DNA of 51,588 bases from Meiothermus sp. Pnk-1 (GTDB taxonomy: Bacteria > Deinococcota > Deinococci > Deinococcales > Thermaceae), in assembly GCF_003226535.1 (NCBI RefSeq), contig NZ_QKOB01000014.1:1-51588 (forward strand). The letters run 5' to 3'. Under the pieces are notes generated by a model that was not told the DNA's origin, searched no databases, and saw only the letters and a program-made list of their open reading frames with translations. Shown here one piece after another: positions 40,361 to 48,642 of the stretch; the first letter of the stretch is position 1; each line of letters starts with the position of its first letter. The position numbers and the translations under genes are program-made.

Positions 40361-40366
40361 AGTCTA
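40361..40366 (-). promoter_or_regulatory. Leaderless -10 element of araD
   Basis: TAGACT on the minus strand ends exactly 6 nt before the araD ATG. A weak -35, TTACCG, lies 17 nt further upstream (40384-40389). Confidence 0.55.
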
Positions 40367-40435
40367 CGCCACCATAGCAATCCCGGTAAAGCTCCAAGTA
40401 CCTTAACCCGCCCGTCTTGACTATTTTTGGGGCTA

Positions 40436-40469
40436 ATGTTAGGATGTGAGCGATCACAAAATTTGTGAT
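40436..40469 (+). promoter_or_regulatory. lac-like operator O2 with an overlapping second palindrome
   Basis: The core TGTGAGCGATCACA (40445-40458) is the reverse complement of the O1 core. It overlaps a perfect 8+1+8 palindrome ATCACAAA-A-TTTGTGAT (40453-40469). The pair sits in the divergent region between araD and the sugar-binding protein gene, about 85-100 nt upstream of araD. It could control both directions. The remainder up to 40681 holds only the GAGGAGG ribosome binding site at 40669-ish; no other clear promoter was identified. Confidence 0.7.
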
Positions 40470-40681
40470 GAAAAACTCGAGTAAGCGAGAAGGTTAAGCT
40501 TTAAAACCACATACACGCCCCTTATAGGAGCGTCGTGAAATTCTCGCTGCTAGAAACTCACAGGGAAGGAGGAGGATAATCAAAAAATCATCGGTTAATA
40601 GCTCAAAGATGACCAGCTCTGCCAAGCTTACCCACAAAATTTCGACTAAGGTGAAAAACTGGGCTCGAGGAGGTTAAGTCA

Positions 40682-41743
40682 ATGAAACGTCTGCTCTTAA
40701 ACATCTTTTTTGCCAGCGTGGCTCTGTCTTTGCTAGGGGTGGCTAATGCACAAAATAAAGGCTTGGTCGGCATATCCATGCCAACCAAGTCTTCTGCCCG
40801 ATGGATATCCGACGGGAACAACCTCGTCAAGTACCTCAAAGATAAGGGCTATACCACCGATCTTCAATATGCCGAAGATGACATTCCCAACCAGATTGCG
40901 CAAATCGAGGCCATGATTGCCAAGAAACCCAAAGTACTAGTAATCGCTCCCATAGATGGCACAACCCTTACCGATATACTCAAGAAGGCGCATGACGCAA
41001 ACATAAAGATTATCGCCTACGACCGACTCATCAGAAATAGTCCCTACGTAGATTACTATGTAACCTTCGACAATTTTAAAGTTGGTGTCCTGCAAGCGCA
41101 GTCCATCGTGGACAAATTGGGTCTAAAAGCAGGCAAAGGTCCCTTCAACATTGAACTGTTTGGGGGTTCCCCCGACGATAATAACGCCTACTTCTTCTAT
41201 AACGGCGCTATGAGCATACTAGAGCCGTACATCAAAAGCGGCAAGCTGGTGGTTCGCAGTAAACAGATGGGCATGGATAAAGTGGGTACGCTGCGCTGGG
41301 ATGGAGCAACGGCCCAAGCCCGCATGGATAACCTCCTATCGGCCTACTACACTACAGAAAAGGTGGACGCGGTGTTAAGCCCTTATGACGGCTTGAGCAT
41401 CGGTATTCTCTCTTCTTTAAAAGGGGTGGGCTACTGTACTCCTAAACAACCTTGTCCCGTCGTCACTGGTCAAGATGCGGAAATACCTTCAGTAAAATCC
41501 ATTTTGCGTGGTGAGCAGTATTCGACTATTTTCAAAGATACGCGTGAACTGGCCAAGGCCACAGCCGACATGATTGACGCGATAATGAGCGGCAAACCAC
41601 CCAAAGTCAATGACACCAAAACCTACAACAACGGTGTAAAAGTCGTGCCATCTTACCTGCTCGAGCCAGTACTGGTGACTGCTTCTAACTGGAAGCAAGT
41701 ACTCATAGACAGCGGCTACTACACCGAAGCGCAACTCAAATAA
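40682..41743 (+). CDS. Sugar ABC transporter binding protein (ChvE/XylF-like)
   Basis: The 353-aa periplasmic-binding protein has a signal peptide ending VANAQ (about 1-21), then the sugar-binding fold: [40 protein letters not shown], the [19 protein letters not shown] ligand loop and a GKPPKVND C-terminal region. It is the multiple-monosaccharide (ChvE) type that binds L-arabinose, xylose and others. The neighbourhood (ara genes) points to L-arabinose. Its AT-richer base use differs from the rest of the window. The ATPase gene follows after a hairpin at 41762-41787. Confidence 0.92.
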   Translation: MKRLLLNIFFASVALSLLGVANAQNKGLVGISMPTKSSARWISDGNNLVKYLKDKGYTTDLQYAEDDIPNQIAQIEAMIAKKPKVLVIAPIDGTTLTDILKKAHDANIKIIAYDRLIRNSPYVDYYVTFDNFKVGVLQAQSIVDKLGLKAGKGPFNIELFGGSPDDNNAYFFYNGAMSILEPYIKSGKLVVRSKQMGMDKVGTLRWDGATAQARMDNLLSAYYTTEKVDAVLSPYDGLSIGILSSLKGVGYCTPKQPCPVVTGQDAEIPSVKSILRGEQYSTIFKDTRELAKATADMIDAIMSGKPPKVNDTKTYNNGVKVVPSYLLEPVLVTASNWKQVLIDSGYYTEAQLK

Positions 41744-41761
41744 ACGAAGCTATAACTCCCT

Positions 41762-41787
41762 CCCTGGTGGCTTAGACGCCACCAGGG
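41762..41787 (+). terminator. Attenuating hairpin between binding protein and ATPase genes
   Basis: A perfect 9-bp stem CCCTGGTGG/CCACCAGGG with an 8-nt loop lies 18 nt after the binding-protein stop and is followed by GTTTG. It probably reduces read-through or protects the 5' message, giving excess binding protein. Confidence 0.55.
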
Positions 41788-41804
41788 GTTTGCCAGGAGG
41801 TAGT

Positions 41805-43370
41805 GTGGAACAAGAACCCATTCTATCCATGCGCAACATTAGTAAAAGCTTCCCTGGGGTCAAAGCCTTGGATAACGTCAATTTGACAGTTTATCCCGGT
41901 GAAATTCACGCCATAGTGGGAGAAAACGGGGCGGGGAAATCTACCCTCATGAAGGTGCTAAGCGGCGTATATCCGCATGGCCAATACGAGGGAGAGATCT
42001 ATTTCGAGGGCAAATTACAGCGCTTTGAAAACATTCGAGACAGCGAGGCCCAAGGAATCATCATCATCCACCAAGAACTCGCCCTGGTTCCCATGCTTTC
42101 GATTGCAGAAAACATTTTTCTGGGCAACGAGCCGGCGAAGGCCGGGGTGATCGATTGGCACGCTGCTCATAGCCGTGCACAAGAACTCTTAGACCGAGTC
42201 GGATTAAGAGAATCTCCCTCCGCCATTGTAGGTAAGCTAGGAGTAGGGAAACAACAACTAGTGGAGATCGCCAAAGCATTGGCCAAACGGGTAAGGTTGT
42301 TGATTCTCGATGAACCTACGGCAAGCCTTAACGAAACCGATAGCGAAGCGTTACTCCAACTCTTATTGGATCTAAAAGCTCAGGGCATCGCTTGTATTCT
42401 TATCTCACATAAGCTCAACGAGGTCACACAAATAGCCGATCGAATTACCATACTTCGTGACGGCACAACGATCGAGACCCTAAACTGCGCCGAGGAGTTG
42501 GTCAGCGAAGACCGCATCATTCGAGGCATGGTAGGAAGGGACATGCAACATCGTTACCCACAACGTCACCCACAGATCGGAGAGGTGATATTCGAGGTGC
42601 GCGATTGGCGTGTGTACCACGAACAATATACCGACCGCGAAGTTATTAAAGGGGTGAGTTTTTATGTGCGTAGAGGGGAAATTGTAGGAATTGCGGGGCT
42701 AATGGGCTCAGGGCGCACAGAATTAGCTATGAGCCTATTTGGTCGTGCTTATGGCAGGCGCGTGAGTGGTCGGATTTTTATTGACGGGAAGGAGGTGGAC
42801 GCCTCAACCATCGGCAGGGCTATTCGCTGTGGCTTAGCTTACGTCACCGAGGATCGCAAGGGTTGGGGGTTGATCCTGGAACAGGAAATCCGCAAAAACG
42901 TAACCTTGGCCAACCTACCTAAGGTTGCTCAGCGGGGGGTTATTGACGAGAATGCCGAAGCCAAGGTGACGCAGAGATTTCGTGAAGCTTTACGTATACG
43001 CTGCTCGAGCATCGAGCAACCTGTGGTGAACCTCTCGGGCGGTAATCAGCAAAAGGTACTGCTTAGCAAGTGGCTATTTACCCAACCGCGCTTGCTGATC
43101 TTGGACGAACCCACCCGAGGCATTGACGTTGGCGCCAAATACGATATCTACACCCTCATGGACGAGCTAGCATCGGAAGGTAAAGGCATTCTGCTAATCT
43201 CTTCCGAGATGCCTGAGTTGCTTGGTATGTGTGACCGTATCTATGTGATGAGCGAAGGACAGCTCGTAGCCGAATTGCCCAGAAGCGAGGCCAGCCAAGA
43301 ACGCATTATGCGCGCCATCGTCAACGCTGTTCAAGCCCAAACATCATACAACAGAGAAATCCACCTATGA
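41805..43370 (+). CDS. Sugar ABC transporter ATP-binding protein (MmsA/GguA type)
   Basis: A double ATPase of about 521 aa from GTG 41805 (AGGAGG just upstream; TTG 41790 is also possible). The first half has P-loop GENGAGKST and DEPTASLN. The second has the degenerate P-loop GLMGSGRTE typical of these proteins and [15 protein letters not shown] with DEPTRGID. This is the usual RbsA/XylG/GguA architecture. The gene overlaps the permease start by 4 nt. Confidence 0.94.
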   Translation: MEQEPILSMRNISKSFPGVKALDNVNLTVYPGEIHAIVGENGAGKSTLMKVLSGVYPHGQYEGEIYFEGKLQRFENIRDSEAQGIIIIHQELALVPMLSIAENIFLGNEPAKAGVIDWHAAHSRAQELLDRVGLRESPSAIVGKLGVGKQQLVEIAKALAKRVRLLILDEPTASLNETDSEALLQLLLDLKAQGIACILISHKLNEVTQIADRITILRDGTTIETLNCAEELVSEDRIIRGMVGRDMQHRYPQRHPQIGEVIFEVRDWRVYHEQYTDREVIKGVSFYVRRGEIVGIAGLMGSGRTELAMSLFGRAYGRRVSGRIFIDGKEVDASTIGRAIRCGLAYVTEDRKGWGLILEQEIRKNVTLANLPKVAQRGVIDENAEAKVTQRFREALRIRCSSIEQPVVNLSGGNQQKVLLSKWLFTQPRLLILDEPTRGIDVGAKYDIYTLMDELASEGKGILLISSEMPELLGMCDRIYVMSEGQLVAELPRSEASQERIMRAIVNAVQAQTSYNREIHL

Positions 43371-44521
43371 GACCGAGCGCTTTGAGAACCAACCTTCGCG
43401 ATTACGGACTTTTGATTTCTTTAGTCATCATAATAGGATTTTTCCAGGTTGCAACCAAAGGTATCTTGTTGCAGCCGCTGAACCTGACCAACCTCATATT
43501 GCAAAACAGCTATATCGTGGTCATGGCCTTAGGGATGCTGCTAGTAATTGTGGCCGGACACATTGACCTGTCAGTGGGAGCAGTAAGTGGCTTTATTGGC
43601 GGCTTGGCTGCAGTATTAATGGTGCACTACGAATGGCCAGTGGCCCCTACCATCATCGTGGCTTTGTTAGCAGGTATATTCATTGGCGCGGTTCAGGGGT
43701 GGTTTGTAGCGTATGCACGTATTCCGTCATTTATTGTAACTTTAGCCGGTATGCTGGTATTCAAAGGCTCCGCTCTAGCGTTGCTACAAGGCCAATCAGT
43801 AGGCCCCTTCCCCCTAGCATTTCAAAGCATCAGCACGGGTTTTCTGCCTGACCCCTTAGGGGGAAAGGATATACGTCTGCTCTCGCTGATTATCGGCATA
43901 GTATTGGCGGGGATCTTGGTAGGGATAGATTGGCGCCAGCATGTCAGAGCACGAATGCATGGTTTGGCTAATGAGCCTACAGTACTTTTCGGAATCAGAA
44001 ATCTGCTTTTTGCGGCCGTAATCATCTATTTGGCTTGGCAATTGGCCACATACAAGGGATTGCCCACTGTGCTAGTACTCATGGGAGGGCTAATCCTGCT
44101 TTACCAGTTTGTCGCTAGCCGTACGGTTATTGGTCGGCGCATCTATGCGTTAGGTGGTAATGAGAAGGCGGCTCGTCTATCAGGCATAGATACTTCCCGG
44201 CTGATCTTCTTGACTTTTGCAAATATGGGCTTTTTGGCGGCAGTCGCGGGCATCATCTTTGCGGCACGACTCAATACGGCCACCCCTAAAGCAGGAACGG
44301 GATTTGAGCTCGATGTGATTGCCGCATGCTTTATTGGTGGAGCCTCTGCATCAGGCGGCGTGGGCAGAGTGATGGGTGCGGTCATCGGCGCTTTTATCAT
44401 GGGCGTGATGAACAATGGAATGTCTATTCTGGGTATTGGCATTGACTACCAGCAAGTCATCAAAGGTCTAGTGTTGTTAGCCGCAGTGTTTGTTGACGTC
44501 TACAACCGTAACCGCGCATGA
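43367..44521 (+). CDS. Sugar ABC transporter permease (GguB/XylH type)
   Basis: The 384-aa permease has about ten membrane segments. Its family marks are [20 protein letters not shown] (first helices), [40 protein letters not shown] and [20 protein letters not shown]. It completes the importer; the length is usual for the multiple-sugar branch. It converges with the cas operon, with a terminator-like hairpin between. Confidence 0.94.
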   Translation: MRPSALRTNLRDYGLLISLVIIIGFFQVATKGILLQPLNLTNLILQNSYIVVMALGMLLVIVAGHIDLSVGAVSGFIGGLAAVLMVHYEWPVAPTIIVALLAGIFIGAVQGWFVAYARIPSFIVTLAGMLVFKGSALALLQGQSVGPFPLAFQSISTGFLPDPLGGKDIRLLSLIIGIVLAGILVGIDWRQHVRARMHGLANEPTVLFGIRNLLFAAVIIYLAWQLATYKGLPTVLVLMGGLILLYQFVASRTVIGRRIYALGGNEKAARLSGIDTSRLIFLTFANMGFLAAVAGIIFAARLNTATPKAGTGFELDVIAACFIGGASASGGVGRVMGAVIGAFIMGVMNNGMSILGIGIDYQQVIKGLVLLAAVFVDVYNRNRA

Positions 44522-44601
44522 CCCCGCTTGGTAAAGAGTTTCTTCGACAAGGAGGCACCGGCTCGCTCGCCGCACCATGAAGCACTTCTTGTAAAGCGCT
44601 A

Positions 44602-44630
44602 AGCCTGGGTGACTTTCCCCAACCCGGGCT
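44602..44630. terminator. Hairpin between the converging sugar permease and cas6 genes
   Basis: AGCCTGGGT (44602-44610) pairs with ACCCGGGCT (44622-44630) through one G-T wobble, with an 11-nt loop. It lies between two converging transcription units and may stop both. No strong T-run is seen on either strand. Confidence 0.35.
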
Positions 44631-44673
44631 GACTGCTTCAGGACGGTAAAAGCCCCTTTCAGCATCGGAAGCT

Positions 44674-45510
44674 TCAGCAGGGGATGGTGAGCCCGAGGCC
44701 GTAGGCGGTCTTGGCCCCTACTCCGGCGTAAAAGGCGTATGCCTGGAGGATCCCCAGCGCCCGCTGCACCTCGAGGCTGTCGCTGTGGCAGTACACCTCC
44801 ACCGCCCCGGTGAAGCCGGGGAAGAACCCCTTGGCCGCCTGGACCCGCTCGAACCGGAGGCCAGCGAAGCGGGTGAGCTCGAGGTCGAGCTCGAAGACCG
44901 CCAGGAGGGCAGCGGCCTCGACCTCCGGGAAGCGCAAGGGGCTGTGGTGCTGCCAGCTCGACAACAGGGACTTGGCGATGAGGAGGGGGTCCGGCAGCGG
45001 GGTGTGGCGGGCGCGCCGCCCGGGCTTGGAGGTCGCGAACACGGTGGGGGTGCAAAAGCGCAGGCGCAGGCAGCGGGTAGGCGGCGCCGCGGCCAGCTCT
45101 TCCCAGGTGCGGCGGCCGGCGAGAGGGCTGCCCTGGGGGGTGGCCAGGACCCGGGCCAGGCGGTAGGGGTGGTCGCCCAAGGCCAAGCCGTTCACGCCCT
45201 CGCGGAGGAGGACCCCCAGCAGCGGGCTGAACAGACCGTCATCGAGGGTGGTGATCCGCAGCACCACCTCCCCGGGAGACCTGGCCGCTGCTATCGCAGG
45301 GACTACGCCAACCCCTCCCCTACCCGTTGGCGGGGAGGGCTCGAGCGCCGCCAACGTGAAGGGCTTGCGGGGGGCCGCGTGGAGCGCGGCAGCCAGGCCC
45401 GGATCGAGCTTACCCAACAGCGCGAAGAACAGGCCATGCGCGTAAAGCCCGGGGTAACGCGGAGGGCGGGGGTCGCTCGAGGTCAGGTGGAGCAGGAAGG
45501 CGTGGGGCAT
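44674..45510 (-). CDS. cas6: CRISPR-associated endoribonuclease Cas6
   Basis: Processes CRISPR precursor RNA. The 278-aa protein has two ferredoxin-like halves. The C-terminal Gly-rich G-loop region GILQAYAFYAGVGAKTAYGL is typical of Cas6, and an N-terminal His (YAHGLFFALL) is a candidate catalytic residue. Residues ~56-80 (EPSPPTGRGGVGVV...RSPGE) look inserted between two conserved strands and coincide with a palindromic DNA element. The start overlaps the cas5 stop. It is the last gene of the cas operon. Confidence 0.85.
   Translation of the reverse strand: MPHAFLLHLTSSDPRPPRYPGLYAHGLFFALLGKLDPGLAAALHAAPRKPFTLAALEPSPPTGRGGVGVVPAIAAARSPGEVVLRITTLDDGLFSPLLGVLLREGVNGLALGDHPYRLARVLATPQGSPLAGRRTWEELAAAPPTRCLRLRFCTPTVFATSKPGRRARHTPLPDPLLIAKSLLSSWQHHSPLRFPEVEAAALLAVFELDLELTRFAGLRFERVQAAKGFFPGFTGAVEVYCHSDSLEVQRALGILQAYAFYAGVGAKTAYGLGLTIPC
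45307..45339 (-). repeat. Interlocked inverted repeats inside cas6
   Basis: GCCAAC (45307-45312) and CCCTCCCC (45313-45320) are followed after 5 nt by GTTGGC (45326-45331) and GGGGAGGG (45332-45339). Each first arm is complementary to the matching later arm, giving an A-B-A'-B' (pseudoknot-type) order. The stretch encodes the odd PSPPTGRGG segment of Cas6 and looks like an in-frame inserted small repeat. Confidence 0.6.
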
Positions 45511-46256
45511 CAGTCTCTCCCACTGCGGCGGAATATCTTCACGTTACCAGAAGAGTAAACCCGCCCCTCGACCAGGTAAGTGTTCAGCCGGTAGTGCTCC
45601 TTGAGCCTCTGGCTAGGCAGTAACCGCTCCAGGGTAAGCGCCTTGTCCTGGGCCTTCTGCTTGCCCTTAGGGGGAGGGAACAGGTGCTCGCGCGCTCCGA
45701 AATCGGCGAGTTGCAGCACCACATAGTCAGCAACCCTGGTCACGTCGGCGTCCTCCAGAAGCACCGCACAGTCAGGTGGGGGTCCGGAAACCTCTTCCAC
45801 TCCCAAGCAACTCACCAGGGAGTCCTTGGCGCCGAGGTAGGGGATGCGCTCGAGGGCCTCCACTACAATCTCACGGCGCTCGGCTGGGGCTAGCACGTAG
45901 ACCTCGAGGGGCCCGTCGAGCAGGGCGAACTCGCGGAAGTGCGGCGAGATCTTGTAGCCCGCGCCGGTGTTTTTGTCGAGATCGCCCGCATCCTTGGGCG
46001 GTCGCACATAGCGCATGATGCCCCGGTAGATGACGGCACCCTGCGGGGGGCGCACCTGCACCTTCAAGGGCAACAGCTCCAGCAGGGCCTGGGCCTTTCC
46101 CCGCTCACCCTCGCGCAGGTACGCGGCCAGCATGGCCATCTGCACCGTGAGGGGCGAGGGCACCGCCGGGTTGACGGCGCTGATGGCTACCGTGTCGGGC
46201 ATGCGGTAGTGGAAGGAGTGCGCAAGGAAGCGGGCCCGCAGCCAAATCTCCGACAT
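45510..46256 (-). CDS. cas5: CRISPR-associated protein Cas5
   Basis: The 248-aa Cascade subunit binds the 5' handle of the crRNA. It begins IWLRARFLAHSFHYRMPDTV (Cas5 first strand), has MAMLAAYLREGERGKAQALL and ends with an NTYLVEGRVYSSGNVKIFRR segment. The form resembles the Cas5 of type I-A/I-B-like systems rather than Cas5e. It lies 8 nt after cas7, with GGAG before the ATG. The subtype call is tentative. Confidence 0.85.
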   Translation of the reverse strand: MSEIWLRARFLAHSFHYRMPDTVAISAVNPAVPSPLTVQMAMLAAYLREGERGKAQALLELLPLKVQVRPPQGAVIYRGIMRYVRPPKDAGDLDKNTGAGYKISPHFREFALLDGPLEVYVLAPAERREIVVEALERIPYLGAKDSLVSCLGVEEVSGPPPDCAVLLEDADVTRVADYVVLQLADFGAREHLFPPPKGKQKAQDKALTLERLLPSQRLKEHYRLNTYLVEGRVYSSGNVKIFRRSGRD

Positions 46257-46264
46257 GGCCGCTC

Positions 46265-47254
46265 CTACAGGCCGATCGCGGCCCGGGCTTGGTCGAAAGC
46301 CTTAGCCAAACCGGCCAGGTTGTCGAACTCGAGCGCGCGGTAGCGCTCGGGCTTGGCCTCCGCCAGCGTGGTGAGCTCGGCCCTGTAGCGCGGGTTGGGC
46401 TTGATCCGCTCGGCGTCGTACCTGAGCTCGACCTCAATGGGAGAACGGAAAGGGGCGGGCCCGAAGTTTGAGAGCACCAAGACACCCTCGAGCTGCCCCG
46501 TGTGCTGCAACCAACCGGCTTGCTTTGCCCCTGCCGGGGAGAGCAGCCATTGCTCCCAGGCGTCGAGCAGGGCCGCCGCCCGCTGGCGACGCTGCTCATC
46601 GCTCAGGTGGAGGTCGTTGCGGTCCGGCGCGAGCCAGGCCCAGTCGTTGTAGCCGATGCGCCCCAGGTCGAGCCGGGCCACCCCGCCATACATTGCCGCC
46701 CGCATGTTCTGGGTAAAGAGGTTGTGCTGTCCGTCAGGGCGGTAGGCGGCATGCTGCGAGAACTCCACGACGGCTGGTTCCTCGGAGATCAGCCACCCCA
46801 CGTCGAAAACCGAATCACGCTTAGGCGTGGCACCCTTTACCTTCTCGCTGGACTCGAAGGCCGCCAGGTAGCCGCCGATGTCGGTGATGGTGCAGCGCTC
46901 GAGCGCAGCCTTGGTGACCAGGGGGAGGTGGGCGGGCTCGAGCTCAAAAACCTCTCCCTTTGCCTTCACCTCGCTAGCCGGACTGCTTAGGTAGGCCTTG
47001 ATGACCCGTTTGCCGCGGTCCGGGAGCAACCCCTCGCCGTCGGGCGAGAGCGGGAGGCCTCTAGCCTTGGCGATCTGGACCAGGTTCTCGAAGACGTGGC
47101 GGCGGATCATCTCGCCCGAAATGCCGTCGTAATTGTGGCCGCCCACGCTGATGCGCCGCGGCTCCATCACGTTGGTCCCGCTGCTACCCTCGTTGTTCAT
47201 GGCGTGAAACGCCAGGCCGATGCGGAAGCTGATCGAAAGACTGGTGTAATTCAT
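46265..47254 (-). CDS. cas7: CRISPR-associated protein Cas7 (DevR/Csa2 type)
   Basis: The 329-aa backbone subunit of Cascade begins MNYTSLSISFRIGLAFHAMN with NNEGSSGTN and SVGGHNYDGISGEMIRRHVF, the DevR-family signature. It continues with TKRDS-like (TPKRDSVFDVGWLISEE), QNMRAAMYGGVARLDLGRIG and a C-terminal helix. Several copies coat the guide RNA. The ATG overlaps the cas8 stop by 4 nt. Confidence 0.92.
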   Translation of the reverse strand: MNYTSLSISFRIGLAFHAMNNEGSSGTNVMEPRRISVGGHNYDGISGEMIRRHVFENLVQIAKARGLPLSPDGEGLLPDRGKRVIKAYLSSPASEVKAKGEVFELEPAHLPLVTKAALERCTITDIGGYLAAFESSEKVKGATPKRDSVFDVGWLISEEPAVVEFSQHAAYRPDGQHNLFTQNMRAAMYGGVARLDLGRIGYNDWAWLAPDRNDLHLSDEQRRQRAAALLDAWEQWLLSPAGAKQAGWLQHTGQLEGVLVLSNFGPAPFRSPIEVELRYDAERIKPNPRYRAELTTLAEAKPERYRALEFDNLAGLAKAFDQARAAIGL

Positions 47255-48642
47255 GCTTCTTCTCCTTGGGCGGCTTCGACAGCCTCGAGTTTGGCGGACT
47301 GGTACTTCATGCTGGCCAGCACGCGCAGTAAGAAAGCGGTCTTATGCGCAGGGAAAGTACGCTGGTCATAGGCCGACAAAACTTCCTCGGAACTCAGCGA
47401 ATCCATGGCCTCCTTGAGGTTCTTCGCCAGCCATTTCCGCTCCTTCTCCGCCTTCGCGAGTGCCCTCGAGAGGATCTTGGCGACCTCCGCGTAGAACTTC
47501 TCGGGCTTGTCGGCGCGCTCGAGGCCGATGTACGCTCCGATCCAATCGCCATTGCCCTCACCGCGGAAAACCTCACCCAATGCCTTCACCAGAGCCTCGC
47601 TGGGGGGTGGGATCTGCCTAATTTCTGCCATTCTCATCGCCTCCTGTATTGATACCGGGGTACCTAAAAGCCCACTGGCCGCCGCCCGCACATTAACGGG
47701 CAGACTTTCGTCCACCAGCACCCTCGCCTTGGCCCGCGCCATCGCCGCCAGGGTGTCCGGCGAGGGGTTCTTGAGGAAGTCCGCCAGCAGCCGCGCCAGG
47801 TCGAGCGGCACACCCTTCTCGAGGCTGCGGGTGCGCTCGAGGTAATCTAGGGCCTCGTGGGCGAATTTCTTCACGCCCGCGAAGGCCGCGCACAACCGGT
47901 GCAACCCGAGGAGGCCGCTGTAGTAAAACCCCCTCCCGCCGTGGTAGGCGAAGGCAAAGTCCTGTATGCGGTACCTCAGGCCGAGGTCGGCAAGGATCCC
48001 CACGGCGGCGAACACCGCCGAGACCGCACCACCCGCCTGGTGCTGGTAGCGCTGCTTGAAGGTGATGAAAGGGGTCATGGGTTGGACCGAGTTTTCCAAC
48101 ACGGGCAGCACGGTGGTAACCTCGTCGTTGCCGTAGGCTAGGGCGGCCTGGGTGAGCCCCAAGGTCGCCACGAGGATCTCAGGGACAGGGCGCTTGCTCG
48201 GCAGCCCCCGCTGGGACGCGAGCACCCCATGCTGGGCGGCGTCGGGGCTGCGAGCTCCCATCTGCCAGGCGGGCTCGAGGTAGCGCGAGACGCCCTCTTG
48301 CCTAGCCCTTTGCAGCACCTCGGCCTTCGGGGGCCTGGCCTCGAAAAAGCTTTCGATATCGCCCCGGGAGGCCTCGAGCTCGTCCAGGACGGCCAGAGTT
48401 GTCTGCTCCACACGTTCCAAGCCCTTGCCCTTGAGGCGCTCGCCGTAGTTGGCGGGGTTGGCCCCCGCCACGGGGCCGGAAAGCTCCCAGTGCGTGCGCA
48501 GGTCGCGCAGGCTCGAGGCCCCCGAGCCGAAGAACAGGTGCATCGCCCCTACCAGTTGGCAGGCGTCGTAGAAGGGGAAACCCGTCTTCTGGACGTAGTA
48601 GGTCTTGGTCGCTACGCCTAGCCGTCCGAACTTCAGCGGCAC
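47251..48642 (-). CDS. cas8: CRISPR-associated large subunit Cas8
   Basis: From GTG 48642 (VPLKFGRLG), overlapping the cas3 stop by 10 nt, the product is 463 aa. The frame is open further upstream, but that portion is a shadow of cas3. Features include TYYVQKTGFPFYDACQLVGA near the N-terminus and a central TPFITFKQRYQHQAGGAVSA region. The helical C-terminus (about the last 130 residues) might replace a separate small subunit. Position between cas3 and cas7 and size identify it as the Cascade large subunit. Sequence of this subunit diverges widely, so the subtype (I-A or I-B-like) is uncertain. Confidence 0.8.
   Translation of the reverse strand: MPLKFGRLGVATKTYYVQKTGFPFYDACQLVGAMHLFFGSGASSLRDLRTHWELSGPVAGANPANYGERLKGKGLERVEQTTLAVLDELEASRGDIESFFEARPPKAEVLQRARQEGVSRYLEPAWQMGARSPDAAQHGVLASQRGLPSKRPVPEILVATLGLTQAALAYGNDEVTTVLPVLENSVQPMTPFITFKQRYQHQAGGAVSAVFAAVGILADLGLRYRIQDFAFAYHGGRGFYYSGLLGLHRLCAAFAGVKKFAHEALDYLERTRSLEKGVPLDLARLLADFLKNPSPDTLAAMARAKARVLVDESLPVNVRAAASGLLGTPVSIQEAMRMAEIRQIPPPSEALVKALGEVFRGEGNGDWIGAYIGLERADKPEKFYAEVAKILSRALAKAEKERKWLAKNLKEAMDSLSSEEVLSAYDQRTFPAHKTAFLLRVLASMKYQSAKLEAVEAAQGEEA

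Noticed and set aside
44522-44673. Possible CRISPR array next to cas6
   Set aside because: No repeated unit of 25-40 nt with regular spacers is present; only one hairpin is seen.
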